NCBI RefSeq assembly: GCF_003477605.1
Contig: NZ_QUDR01000003.1
Coordinates: forward strand, 62,001 to 126,000
Direction: 5' to 3'
Origin: Clostridium sp. AF37-5
GTDB lineage: Bacteria; Bacillota; Clostridia; Lachnospirales; Lachnospiraceae
DNA: 64,000 nt
Position 1 is the first letter of the stretch. Each line of letters begins with the position of its first letter. Shown piece after piece: positions 8,712 to 17,078 of this stretch. The translations under genes were made by a program, and so were the position numbers. The notes below the pieces were generated by a model. It worked only from the letters and a program-made list of their open reading frames with translations. It made no database searches and was not told where the DNA came from.

Positions 8712-9257
8712 ATTCTGCGCATTATAGTAGCGTTTCCTAAGCTGGATGATGCGAAAAAAATAAAAAATGTTTTGAATCGGAGCGGATATGATGATATACT
8801 AGCATTTAATAGTGCATCGCAAGTGATTGCAGCCGCCAATGAATGTGACGGCGGTATTGTGTTGTGCGGATATCGTTTGACTGACATGCATTACAGTGAA
8901 TTGTATGGCTATCTGCCGCGGGAATTTCAGATGCTTTTAGTAGCATCGCCTGCCAAATTGCAGGAATGCTCAATTGGCAGTATTATGTGCTTGTCTATGC
9001 CGATTCATTCGCATGAATTAGTAAGTACCATTGAAACAATGGCAATGGAACTTTACGCAGCGGAGAAAAGAAAGAGAAGATACCAGCCAAGGAAACGATC
9101 CGAAAAAGAACAAAAATCAATTGATGATGCCAAGGCTCTTCTGATGGAGCGAAACCATTTATCCGAAGAAGAAGCCCATAAATATATCCAGAAACTTAGT
9201 ATGGACAGCGGAAACAATCTTGTGGAAACTGCGGAGATGATTCTGGCATTCGATTAA
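8712..9257 (+). CDS. ANTAR-domain response regulator
   Basis: This is a two-component-type antiterminator: an N-terminal receiver-like domain (about 1-115, beginning with an RIIVAFPKLDDAKKIK segment) and a C-terminal ANTAR RNA-binding domain (about 125-180) with AKALLMERNHLSEEEAHKYI and KLSMDSGNNLVETAEMI. ANTAR proteins bind paired hairpins in nascent RNA and prevent termination; those next to glnA often control nitrogen genes. About 181 residues result from the ATT start at 8712 (CTG at 8715 gives one fewer). A TTG at 8772 would remove the first strand and helix of the receiver. The typical acidic phosphorylation pocket is not obvious. It sits 12 bases before carA. Family assignment is firm, the start codon is inferred. 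Confidence 0.88.
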   Translation: MLRIIVAFPKLDDAKKIKNVLNRSGYDDILAFNSASQVIAAANECDGGIVLCGYRLTDMHYSELYGYLPREFQMLLVASPAKLQECSIGSIMCLSMPIHSHELVSTIETMAMELYAAEKRKRRYQPRKRSEKEQKSIDDAKALLMERNHLSEEEAHKYIQKLSMDSGNNLVETAEMILAFD

Positions 9258-9268
9258 AGGAGGATAAC

Positions 9269-10366
9269 ATGAACGCATATCTGATACTGGAAGACGGAAC
9301 TGTGTTTACCGGAAAAAGCATAGGCAGTAAAAAAGAAGTCATTAGCGAAATTGTTTTTAATACGTCAATGACAGGATATCTTGAAGTGCTCACGGACCCA
9401 AGTTATGCCGGACAGGCAGTAGTAATGACCTATCCGTTAATTGGTAATTATGGTATTTGTAATCAAGATAAAGAGGCGAAAAAGTCAAATACCGATGCTT
9501 TTATTGTAAGAGAACTGGCAAGACTTGGAAGCAACTTCAGAAAAGAAGAAAGTATTCAGCAGTTTCTTGTAGAGCAGGATATTCCGGGAATTGAAGGAAT
9601 TGATACAAGAGCCCTCACCAAACGACTTAGAGAAAAAGGAACAATGAATGGCATGATTACCACAGAAAAACCTGAGGATTTATCTGCCGTTCTTGAAAAA
9701 ATTAAAAAATATTCCGTTCGCGGTGTAGTTGACAAAGTAACTACAAAGGAAATTGTTTCCTATAAACCGGGCGATTTAGATACCGATAGCAACATTTCTA
9801 TTACAAAGAAGGTTGCTATTCTTGACGTTGGAACGAAATTTAATATAGCAAGATGTTTGTTAAAACGTGGCTGTGAAGTGACAATTTATCCGGCAAGAAC
9901 GAAAGCCGAAACGATTCTTGCTTCTCATCCGGACGGCATTATGCTGACGAATGGACCGGGGGATCCGAAAGAATGCACAGAAGTCATTGAAGAGTTGAAA
10001 AAACTGTATGCATCGGATATTCCGATTTTTGCAATTTGCTTAGGTCATCAGTTAATGGCACTTGCCTGCGGTTGTGATACAGAGAAAATGAAGTATGGTC
10101 ACCGCGGAGCAAATCATCCGGTGAAAGACTTAAAAACCGGACGCGTATACATTTCTTCCCAGAACCATGGCTACATGGTAAAAGAATCTTCAGTGCCAAA
10201 AGAAATTGCCGAGGTTGCCTTTGTAAATGTCAACGATGGCACAGTCGAGGGACTTCGTTATTTACAGAAAAATATTTTCACGGTTCAGTTTCATCCGGAA
10301 GCTTGTGCCGGACCAAAGGATTCGGAAGTTTTGTTTGATGAATTTATCAAGATGATGGAAGAGTAA
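9269..10366 (+). CDS. carA: Carbamoyl-phosphate synthase, small (glutaminase) subunit
   Basis: CarA hydrolyses glutamine and channels the ammonia to CarB for carbamoyl-phosphate synthesis, the precursor of pyrimidines and arginine. The 365-residue protein has the N-terminal CPSase small domain (about 1-145, with NTSMTGYLEVLTDPSYAGQ) and a class I amidotransferase with the nucleophile in AICLGHQLMALACG, the MLTNGPGDP oxyanion motif, and the His/Glu pair in QFHPEACAGP. The start ATG follows AAAGGAGG. It stands 14 bases before carB and 12 after the ANTAR gene, so the nitrogen genes and carAB may form one transcript. Confidence 0.98.
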   Translation: MNAYLILEDGTVFTGKSIGSKKEVISEIVFNTSMTGYLEVLTDPSYAGQAVVMTYPLIGNYGICNQDKEAKKSNTDAFIVRELARLGSNFRKEESIQQFLVEQDIPGIEGIDTRALTKRLREKGTMNGMITTEKPEDLSAVLEKIKKYSVRGVVDKVTTKEIVSYKPGDLDTDSNISITKKVAILDVGTKFNIARCLLKRGCEVTIYPARTKAETILASHPDGIMLTNGPGDPKECTEVIEELKKLYASDIPIFAICLGHQLMALACGCDTEKMKYGHRGANHPVKDLKTGRVYISSQNHGYMVKESSVPKEIAEVAFVNVNDGTVEGLRYLQKNIFTVQFHPEACAGPKDSEVLFDEFIKMMEE

Positions 10367-10380
10367 GGAGGATACATACA

Positions 10381-13300
10381 ATGCCAAAAATGGATGAAAT
10401 CAAAAAAGTTTTAGTAATCGGTTCAGGCCCAATCGTTATTGGACAGGCTGCCGAATTTGATTATGCCGGTACGCAGGCTTGTCGTTCTCTGAAAGAAGAA
10501 GGAATGGAAGTAGTGCTTATTAATTCCAATCCTGCTACCATTATGACCGATAAAGATATTGCTGACCGTGTTTACATTGAGCCACTGACCGTTGAAGTGG
10601 TTCAGAAACTGATTCGCAAAGAAAGACCGGACAGCGTGCTCCCAACACTGGGTGGACAGGCTGCGTTAAATATTGCGATGGAATTAGAGGAATCCGGCTT
10701 TTTAAAGCAGGAAAATGTTCGCCTGATTGGTACGACTGCACAGACGATTAAGCGTGCAGAAGACCGTTTGGAATTTAAAGAGACGATGGAAAAAATCCAC
10801 GAGCCGATTGCTGCAAGTATTGTCGTGGAACATGTGGATGATGCGATTGCGTTTGCCAATGAAATCGGTTATCCGGTTGTTATCCGCCCGGCATATACCC
10901 TTGGCGGAAGCGGCGGCGGTATCGCACATAACGAAGAAGAACTGCACGATATCTGCTCCAATGGTCTTCGTCTGAGCCGTGTCGGACAGTGTTTGATTGA
11001 GCGCTGCATCGCCGGATGGAAAGAGATTGAGTATGAGGTAATGCGTGATGCGGTAGGAAACTGTATTACGGTTTGTAACATGGAAAATATTGACCCGGTT
11101 GGTGTGCATACCGGTGACAGTATTGTAGTAGCACCGTCTCAGACATTAGGTGACAAAGAGTATCAGATGCTTCGTACTTCAGCATTAAATATTATTACAG
11201 AACTTGGTATTACCGGTGGATGTAATGTGCAGTTTGCACTTCATCCGGACAGTTTTGAATACTGTGTTATCGAGGTAAACCCTCGTGTCAGCCGTTCTTC
11301 CGCACTTGCTTCTAAGGCGACCGGATATCCGATTGCAAAAGTAGCAGCAAAGATTGCATTAGGATATACACTGGATGAAATTCCAAATGCCATTACGAAG
11401 AAAACCTTTGCAAGTTTTGAGCCGGCACTGGATTACTGTGTTGTAAAAATTCCGAGACTGCCATTTGATAAATTTATCAAGGCAAAACGTACTTTGACGA
11501 CACAGATGAAAGCAACCGGAGAGGTTATGAGTATCTGTGATAACTTTGAAGGTGCGTTGATGAAAGCACTCCGTTCACTGGAGCAGCACATTGACAGTCT
11601 GGATATCGGGCGTTACAGTGACCGCTCCAAAGAAGAACTGCTAGAGCGTATCCACATTGTTGATGACCGCCGTATCTTTATTATTGCCGAGCTGATTCGC
11701 AAGGGTGCTACCTATGAAGAAATTCATGACATTACAAAAATCGATTTGTGGTTCATTGATAAAATTGCCCATCTGGTAGAGATGGAACAGACTTTGAAAA
11801 ACGAAACATTGACACCGGAAATTTTGGCAGAAGCAAAACGAATGGAATTCCCGGATACTGTTATTGCTAACTATACCGGCATGACAGAGCGTGAGATTCA
11901 CGATATGCGCCATGAAAATGGAATCGTTGCTTCGTTTAAGATGGTTGATACCTGTGCGGCTGAGTTTGAGGCAAGTACGCCATATTATTACAGCGTGTTT
12001 GGCAGCGAAACGGAAGTTTCAAAAGATAAGGACAGAAAACGAATCATGGTTCTTGGTTCCGGTCCAATCCGAATCGGTCAGGGTATCGAGTTTGACTTCT
12101 GTTCGGTTCACAGTGTGTGGTCACTGGCACAGAGCGGTTATGAGACAATTATTGTAAACAACAATCCGGAGACGGTAAGTACGGACTTTGATGTGGCAGA
12201 TAAATTGTACTTTGAGCCATTGACACCGGAAGATGTAGAAAATATCGTGGATATTGAGAAACCGGATGGTGCGGTTGTCCAGTTTGGTGGACAGACAGCA
12301 ATCAAACTGACAGAAGCACTTCTCAAAATGGGAGTTCCGATTTTGGGAACAAGTGCAGAGAATGTAGATGCGGCCGAAGACCGTGAGCTGTTTGATGAAA
12401 TCTTAGAGCAGTGTAAGATTCCGAGACCGGCAGGAAAAACCGTATTTACAACAGAAGAGGCATTAGCGGCAGCAAATGAACTTGGGTATCCGGTTCTTGT
12501 CCGTCCATCTTATGTACTTGGTGGACAGGGCATGCAGATTGCGATTAATGATGATGATATTCGTGAATTTATGTCAATTATCAACCGCCATGTGCAGGAA
12601 CATCCAATTCTTGTTGATAAGTACCTCATGGGTAAAGAGGTTGAGGTTGATGCGGTGTGTGATGGCGAGAACATTTTGATTCCCGGTATTATGGAACACG
12701 TAGAGCGTGCCGGTATTCATTCCGGTGACAGTATCTCGGTTTATCCTGCCATGAGCATTAAACCTGAAGTTCAGGAAGTTTTAGTCGATTATACGGCAAA
12801 ACTTGCAAAATCCCTTCATGTAATCGGCTTGATTAACATTCAGTTTATTGTTTATAACGATGAAGTTTATGTGATTGAAGTAAACCCTCGTTCGTCAAGA
12901 ACGGTACCATATATCAGCAAAGTAACCGGAATTCCGATTGTAAAACTGGCTTCCCGCGTAATCCTTGGTGAAAAAATCACGGATATGGGTTATACACCGG
13001 GACTTGCGAAAAAATCGGATTACATCGCAATTAAGATGCCGGTATTCTCCTTTGAGAAACTGCGCGGTGCAGAAATCAGCTTAGGACCTGAGATGAAGTC
13101 AACCGGTGAGTGCTTAGGTATCGCAAAAACATTTAATGAGGCACTTCACAAAGCCTTTATGGGAGCCGGAATCAATCTTCCGAAATACAAGAAGATGATT
13201 CTTACGGTAAATGATAACTCGAAAGACGAAGCAATTTCCGTTGCCAGACGTTTCCAGGCACTTGGCTATGAAATCTATGCGACACGAGGAACAGCTAAGT

Positions 13301-13584
13301 TTTTAGGCGAGAATGGCGTTTCGGTTATCGGTGTCAACAAGATTGAGCAGGAATCCCCGACACTGATGGATTTGCTGCTTGGTCATGAGATTGATTTGGT
13401 AATTGATATTCCAAAACAGGGTGAACATTCCCACGATGGTTTCCTCATCCGCCGTACTTCTATTGAGACCGGTGTTACCTGTCTGACTTCTTTAGATACG
13501 GCAAATGCACTTTTGACTGCGTTAGAGGATTCTGAGAAAAATGAATTGACATTAGTAGATATTGCTACGATTGACACGAAATAA
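10381..13584 (+). CDS. carB: Carbamoyl-phosphate synthase, large subunit
   Basis: CarB makes carbamoyl phosphate from bicarbonate, ammonia (from CarA) and two ATP. At 1067 residues it has full length. It shows the expected internal duplication: the first synthetase half begins VLVIGSGPIVIGQAAEFDYA, and the second, near residue 555, has MVLGSGPIRIGQGIEFDF. Both halves contain ATP-grasp segments (YPVVIRPAYTLGGSGGG and YPVLVRPSYVLGGQGM) and carboxylate-rich metal sites ending in VNPR. The last 130 residues form the allosteric MGS-like domain. A new promoter (for rpsO) follows directly. The pyrBI genes that use the product lie at 43326-44671 on the other strand. Confidence 0.98.
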   Translation: MPKMDEIKKVLVIGSGPIVIGQAAEFDYAGTQACRSLKEEGMEVVLINSNPATIMTDKDIADRVYIEPLTVEVVQKLIRKERPDSVLPTLGGQAALNIAMELEESGFLKQENVRLIGTTAQTIKRAEDRLEFKETMEKIHEPIAASIVVEHVDDAIAFANEIGYPVVIRPAYTLGGSGGGIAHNEEELHDICSNGLRLSRVGQCLIERCIAGWKEIEYEVMRDAVGNCITVCNMENIDPVGVHTGDSIVVAPSQTLGDKEYQMLRTSALNIITELGITGGCNVQFALHPDSFEYCVIEVNPRVSRSSALASKATGYPIAKVAAKIALGYTLDEIPNAITKKTFASFEPALDYCVVKIPRLPFDKFIKAKRTLTTQMKATGEVMSICDNFEGALMKALRSLEQHIDSLDIGRYSDRSKEELLERIHIVDDRRIFIIAELIRKGATYEEIHDITKIDLWFIDKIAHLVEMEQTLKNETLTPEILAEAKRMEFPDTVIANYTGMTEREIHDMRHENGIVASFKMVDTCAAEFEASTPYYYSVFGSETEVSKDKDRKRIMVLGSGPIRIGQGIEFDFCSVHSVWSLAQSGYETIIVNNNPETVSTDFDVADKLYFEPLTPEDVENIVDIEKPDGAVVQFGGQTAIKLTEALLKMGVPILGTSAENVDAAEDRELFDEILEQCKIPRPAGKTVFTTEEALAAANELGYPVLVRPSYVLGGQGMQIAINDDDIREFMSIINRHVQEHPILVDKYLMGKEVEVDAVCDGENILIPGIMEHVERAGIHSGDSISVYPAMSIKPEVQEVLVDYTAKLAKSLHVIGLINIQFIVYNDEVYVIEVNPRSSRTVPYISKVTGIPIVKLASRVILGEKITDMGYTPGLAKKSDYIAIKMPVFSFEKLRGAEISLGPEMKSTGECLGIAKTFNEALHKAFMGAGINLPKYKKMILTVNDNSKDEAISVARRFQALGYEIYATRGTAKFLGENGVSVIGVNKIEQESPTLMDLLLGHEIDLVIDIPKQGEHSHDGFLIRRTSIETGVTCLTSLDTANALLTALEDSEKNELTLVDIATIDTK

Positions 13585-13587
13585 AGG

Positions 13588-13616
13588 TTTACAACGAACT
13601 TAAATTGTGTTATGAT
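13588..13616 (+). promoter_or_regulatory. Promoter for rpsO
   Basis: TTTACA (13588-13593), 17-base spacer, TATGAT (13611-13616), starting only four bases after the carB stop codon. The distance to the rpsO start leaves a leader of about 80 bases. Confidence 0.72.
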
Positions 13617-13625
13617 AGCAAATAG

Positions 13626-13670
13626 CCATTGCTCAGATTGCGGAAACTCCGACCGGATCTTAGTAAATGG
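13626..13670 (+). promoter_or_regulatory. Folded rpsO leader, candidate S15 autoregulatory site
   Basis: CCATT (13626-13630) pairs with AATGG (13666-13670), AGAT with ATCT inside it, and a CGG/CCG hairpin with a five-base loop caps the structure. Many rpsO mRNAs carry S15-binding leaders of varied shapes. That this one binds S15 is inferred from position and folding only. Confidence 0.45.
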
Positions 13671-13701
13671 TGATAAGAAAATATTTAGGAGGTATGTCAC
13701 A

Positions 13702-13968
13702 ATGATGACTACAGAAAAGAAAAAAGAAATTATTGCAGCTTATGGAAGAACACCGGATGATACAGGTTCACCGGAAGTTCAGGTAGCGCTTCTTACTGAG
13801 CGTATCAACACTTTGACAGAGCACTTGAAAGAGAATAAGAAAGATCATCATTCTCGTCGTGGTATGTACAAAATGATTGGTAAGAGAAGAGGCCTTTTGG
13901 ATTATCTGAAGAAGACAGATTTGGAAGGTTATCGTGCGCTGATTGAAAAACTTGGTTTGCGTAAATAA
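13702..13968 (+). CDS. rpsO: 30S ribosomal protein S15
   Basis: S15 is a primary 16S rRNA-binding protein of the 30S platform. The 88-residue product has the usual length (88-89) and the conserved [36 protein letters not shown] and the C-terminal [10 protein letters not shown]. Start: ATG 13702 (eight bases after AGGAGG), with a second ATG immediately after. The in-frame ATG at 13612 overlaps the -10 box and is not used. It is a single-gene unit with its own promoter, structured leader and terminator. Confidence 0.98.
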   Translation: MMTTEKKKEIIAAYGRTPDDTGSPEVQVALLTERINTLTEHLKENKKDHHSRRGMYKMIGKRRGLLDYLKKTDLEGYRALIEKLGLRK

Positions 13969-13980
13969 TTTGTATGAGTT

Positions 13981-14027
13981 GAGTGCTTTCGTCAAATGGA
14001 TACTGTTTGATTGAAGGCACTCTTTCT
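13981..14027 (+). terminator. Terminator after rpsO
   Basis: A long stem begins with GAGTGC (13981-13986) paired to GCACTC (14017-14022) and continues through CTTTCG/TGAAG and TCAAA/TTTGA, about 16 pairs with one bulge. A short TTTCT tract follows. Confidence 0.65.
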
Positions 14028-14059
14028 ATGAAAAAAATTTTTCTTAAAAAGGTGAGGAA

Positions 14060-14512
14060 ATGAAACGAAATCGCAGTCAGGCTATGGTTTGCCGGGATGG
14101 CAAATTACTGCTTGTAGAACACAGAATGAAAGGAAGAGATTTCTTTAATCTGCCGGGCGGCGGAATTGAGGAAAATGAGACACCGGAAGAAGCAGCTTTG
14201 CGTGAGTTAAACGAAGAAGCAGGCGTGAGTGGAAAAATTGTGCGTCCGCTTGCCATTGAATATAAACCGGATTTGGAAAGTCGGATTTTTACATTTTTGG
14301 TAGAAATTCGGGATGATGCGGTTCCACACAAGGGAATTGACCCGGAATTATCGGAGTCGGAACAAACGATTGTCGGTGTGACATGGCGTACATTAGAAGA
14401 GATTGCGGAGCGTGACCGTGCGTACTTATTTGGAGCCGGTCTGATGCGTGTGCCGGAGTTTCACGACGAGGTTTTAAAGTGGCCCGATGACGCTATCAGT
14501 TATCCGGAATAA
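14060..14512 (+). CDS. Nudix hydrolase
   Basis: A 150-residue Nudix-fold pyrophosphohydrolase. The Nudix box is complete: GGIEENETPEEAALRELNEE followed by AGV (about residues 33-55), which places the Glu residues that bind Mg2+. The preceding DFFNLPGGG is the usual lead-in strand. Members cleave nucleoside diphosphate-linked substrates (dNTPs, ADP-ribose, mRNA caps); the substrate here cannot be told from sequence. It starts at ATG 14060 behind GGTGAGG, lies alone between rpsO and pnp, and a new promoter overlaps its stop region. It could be partly read from the rpsO promoter past the moderate terminator. Confidence 0.88.
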   Translation: MKRNRSQAMVCRDGKLLLVEHRMKGRDFFNLPGGGIEENETPEEAALRELNEEAGVSGKIVRPLAIEYKPDLESRIFTFLVEIRDDAVPHKGIDPELSESEQTIVGVTWRTLEEIAERDRAYLFGAGLMRVPEFHDEVLKWPDDAISYPE

Positions 14513-14518
14513 GGAAAG

Positions 14519-14547
14519 TTGCTTTTTTTGCAAAGATTGTGTATAAT
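14519..14547 (+). promoter_or_regulatory. Promoter for pnp
   Basis: TTGCTT (14519-14524), 17-base spacer, TATAAT (14542-14547), with a leader of about 100 bases before pnp. Confidence 0.75.
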
Positions 14548-14565
14548 AAATTTTGTATGTAAATT

Positions 14566-14631
14566 GAGATGACACCGAGACTTCTGAAAAGCTCATTGAT
14601 ACAGTGGGTTTTTCAGTGGTTTCGGCATCTC
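14566..14631 (+). promoter_or_regulatory. Long leader hairpin of pnp
   Basis: The ends GAGATG (14566-14571) and CATCTC (14626-14631) pair, followed inward by CCGA/TCGG and CTGAAAA/TTTTCAG around a loop. In other bacteria the pnp leader hairpin is a target of RNase III and of PNPase autoregulation; the same role here is an inference from position and shape. Confidence 0.6.
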
Positions 14632-14656
14632 GAAATAAAAATAAAGGAGAAAAAGT

Positions 14657-16750
14657 ATGTACAAGACATTTTCAATGGAGCTTGCAGGACGTACTTTGTC
14701 AGTTGACATTGGACGTGTAGCTGCTCAGGCAAATGGCGCTGCATTTATGCGCTATGGTGATACAGTTGTCCTTTCTACGGCAACAGCATCCGAGAAACCA
14801 AGAGAGGGAATTGATTTCTTCCCATTAAGCGTAGAATATCATGAAAAGATGTATTCCATCGGAAAAATTCCGGGAGGATTTACAAGACGTGAAGGTAAAC
14901 CAAGCGATAACTCAATTTTGACTTGTCGTGTAATTGACCGCCCGATGCGTCCATTGTTCCCAAAAGATTATCGAAATGATGTAACACTGGAAAACTTAGT
15001 TATGGATGTTGACCAGGATTGTGCACCGGAGCTTGTTGCTATGCTTGGTTCTGCACTGGCTACCAGTATTTCGGATATTCCGTTTGATGGTCCGACTGCA
15101 GCAACACAGGTTGGTTTGGTTGACGGTGAACTTGTTTACAATCCGACAAGCGCACAGCGTGAGGTTTCTGATTTAGCACTTACCGTTGCTTCTACAAGAG
15201 ATAAAGTTATCATGATTGAAGCCGGTGCAAACGAAGTTGATGAAGCTACGATGATTCAGGCAATTTATGGTGCCCATGAGTTGAATGGACAGATTATCGA
15301 GTTCTTTGACAAGATTGTTGCTGAGTGTGGTAAAGAGAAACACGAGTATGAGCATTTCGATATTCCGGAAGATATGTGGAATGACATGGTTAATTTCATT
15401 ACACCGGAAGCTATGGAAGAAGCTGTATTTACTGATGTAAAACAGGTTCGTGAAGAAAATATCCGCGGTATTAAAGACCGTTTGGAAGAGCGTTATGCAG
15501 AGGAGCATGAGGACTGGATTTCCTTTATTGATGAGGCTGTTTATAAATTCCAGAAAGTTACAGTCCGCAAGATGATTCTGAAAGACCACAAACGTCCGGA
15601 TGGCCGTGAGGTAAAACAGATTCGTCCACTTCATGCTGAAGTTGATGTACTTCCTACAGTACATGGCTCCGGTTTGTTCTCCCGTGGACAGACACAGGTG
15701 CTGAATGTTACAACATTGGCTCCCCTTTCAGAGAAACAGAAATTAGATGGTTTGGATATTACAAAAACATCCAAGAGATATATGCATCACTACAACTTCC
15801 CATCATGGTCCGTTGGTGAGACAAGACCATCCAGAGGACCGGGACGTCGTGAAATCGGACATGGTGCTTTGGCAGAGCGTGCTTTGGTTCCTGTTCTTCC
15901 TAGCGAAGAAGAGTTCCCATACGCAATCCGTACCGTATCCGAAATTTTGGAATCCAATGGTTCTACATCTCAGGGTAGTATTTGTGCATCTACCTTATCA
16001 TTGATGGCTGCCGGTGTTCCGATTAAAGCACCAGTTGCTGGTATTTCCGTTGGTTTGGTAACCGGTGATACCGATGATGATTACTTGATTTTGACAGATA
16101 TTCAGGGGCTTGAAGATTTCTTCGGCGATATGGACTTTAAAGTTGCCGGTACGAAAAAAGGTATTACTGCCATCCAGATGGATATTAAGATTCATGGTTT
16201 GACAAGAGAAATCGTGGAGCAGGCTATTGCAAGAACAAGAGAAGCCCGCCTTTACATCTTAGATGAGGTTATGGCAAAAGCAATTGCAGAGCCTAGAAAA
16301 GAAGTAAATGCTTACGCTCCAAAGATTAAACAGATTATGATTGACCCGGCTAAGATTGGTGAAGTTGTTGGTCAGAGAGGTAAGACAATCAACGCATTGA
16401 TTGAGCGTACCGGTGTTAAAATCGATATTACGGATGATGGTGCTGTTTCGGTTTGCGGAACAGACAAAGAGGCAATGGACGAAGCACTTCGCCTCATTGA
16501 GATTATTGTAACGGATTTTGAAAAGGGCCAGATCCTTGAGGGAACCGTTGTCAGCATTAAAGATTTTGGTGCTTTCATCGAGTTTGCGCCTGGCAAAGAG
16601 GGAATGGTTCACATTTCAAATATTGCAAATCGCCGCATCAATCATGTAGAGGACGAGCTTACACTTGGTGATAAAGTGAAAGTAATCTGCCTTGGCAAAG
16701 ATAAAATGGGACGTATCAGCTTTAGTATTAAGGATGTTCCGGAAGAATAA
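14657..16750 (+). CDS. pnp: Polyribonucleotide nucleotidyltransferase (PNPase)
   Basis: PNPase degrades RNA 3'-to-5' by phosphorolysis as a ring-shaped trimer. The 697-residue protein has two RNase PH cores (about 1-215 and 300-540) separated by a helical domain. The first core has the GGFTRREGKPSDNSILTCR segment and the second GSGLFSRGQTQVLNVTTLAP and SNGSTSQGSICASTLSLMAA. A KH domain (about 550-610, IGEVVGQRGKTINALI) and an S1 domain (about 620-690, GTVVSIKDFGAFIEFAPGKE) follow for RNA binding. Start ATG 14657 has AAAGGAG at good spacing. The gene has its own promoter, a leader hairpin and a strong terminator. Confidence 0.98.
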   Translation: MYKTFSMELAGRTLSVDIGRVAAQANGAAFMRYGDTVVLSTATASEKPREGIDFFPLSVEYHEKMYSIGKIPGGFTRREGKPSDNSILTCRVIDRPMRPLFPKDYRNDVTLENLVMDVDQDCAPELVAMLGSALATSISDIPFDGPTAATQVGLVDGELVYNPTSAQREVSDLALTVASTRDKVIMIEAGANEVDEATMIQAIYGAHELNGQIIEFFDKIVAECGKEKHEYEHFDIPEDMWNDMVNFITPEAMEEAVFTDVKQVREENIRGIKDRLEERYAEEHEDWISFIDEAVYKFQKVTVRKMILKDHKRPDGREVKQIRPLHAEVDVLPTVHGSGLFSRGQTQVLNVTTLAPLSEKQKLDGLDITKTSKRYMHHYNFPSWSVGETRPSRGPGRREIGHGALAERALVPVLPSEEEFPYAIRTVSEILESNGSTSQGSICASTLSLMAAGVPIKAPVAGISVGLVTGDTDDDYLILTDIQGLEDFFGDMDFKVAGTKKGITAIQMDIKIHGLTREIVEQAIARTREARLYILDEVMAKAIAEPRKEVNAYAPKIKQIMIDPAKIGEVVGQRGKTINALIERTGVKIDITDDGAVSVCGTDKEAMDEALRLIEIIVTDFEKGQILEGTVVSIKDFGAFIEFAPGKEGMVHISNIANRRINHVEDELTLGDKVKVICLGKDKMGRISFSIKDVPEE

Positions 16751-16774
16751 GATAAGAAATATTATGTATTGTAA

Positions 16775-16811
16775 GCTGCAAGCTGGTGAAAGCCGGCTTG
16801 TGGCTTTTTTT
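16775..16811 (+). terminator. Terminator after pnp
   Basis: A 12-bp stem (GCTGCAAGCTGG with CCGGCTTGTGGC, including G-U pairs) followed by seven T residues: a canonical intrinsic terminator. Confidence 0.88.
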
Positions 16812-17078
16812 GAACCAATTTAAAAGGAGCCGGATTTCTCCGACTCCTTTAAGTATGTGTCCGCAAACACATACCCCAATTACTATCTATAATATACTAT
16901 AAATAATAAAATATGCAAGAGGGTTAAATGTAATTTTTTAGGTGTGCTGCTTTTGGATAGAAGATGAGGTTTGCGTTGCTTTTAAAAAAAATACAAAGCA
17001 AAATGGACAGGATTATGATATAATCATTAAGTACAATTTTTGTTTTATTATTATTGAGTTAGAGGAGAATATATTAAG
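16812..17078. other. Non-coding gap with two further hairpins
   Basis: This A+T-rich gap separates pnp from the accessory locus. AAAGGAG-CGGA (about 16823-16834) pairs with TCCG-CTCCTTT (16839-16850). On the minus strand this stem is followed by a T-rich run, so it could end antisense transcription. A second hairpin pairs GTATGTGT (16853-16860) with ACACATAC (16867-16874). The rest is A/T-rich up to the extended -10 site at 17016; no reading frame is credible. Confidence 0.5.
17016..17024 (+). promoter_or_regulatory. Extended -10 promoter of the accessory locus
   Basis: TGATATAAT is a TGN-TATAAT extended -10 element about 55 bases before the first gene of the cluster. No good -35 box lies 17 bases upstream. 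Confidence 0.5.

Noticed and set aside
8772..9257. ANTAR regulator starting at TTG 8772
   Set aside because: This start removes the first strand of the receiver domain and has no ribosome site, while a strong one exists at 8697.
15173..15664. 163-residue minus-strand frame within pnp
   Set aside because: Opposite a conserved gene, no ribosome site, low-complexity composition typical of a shadow frame.
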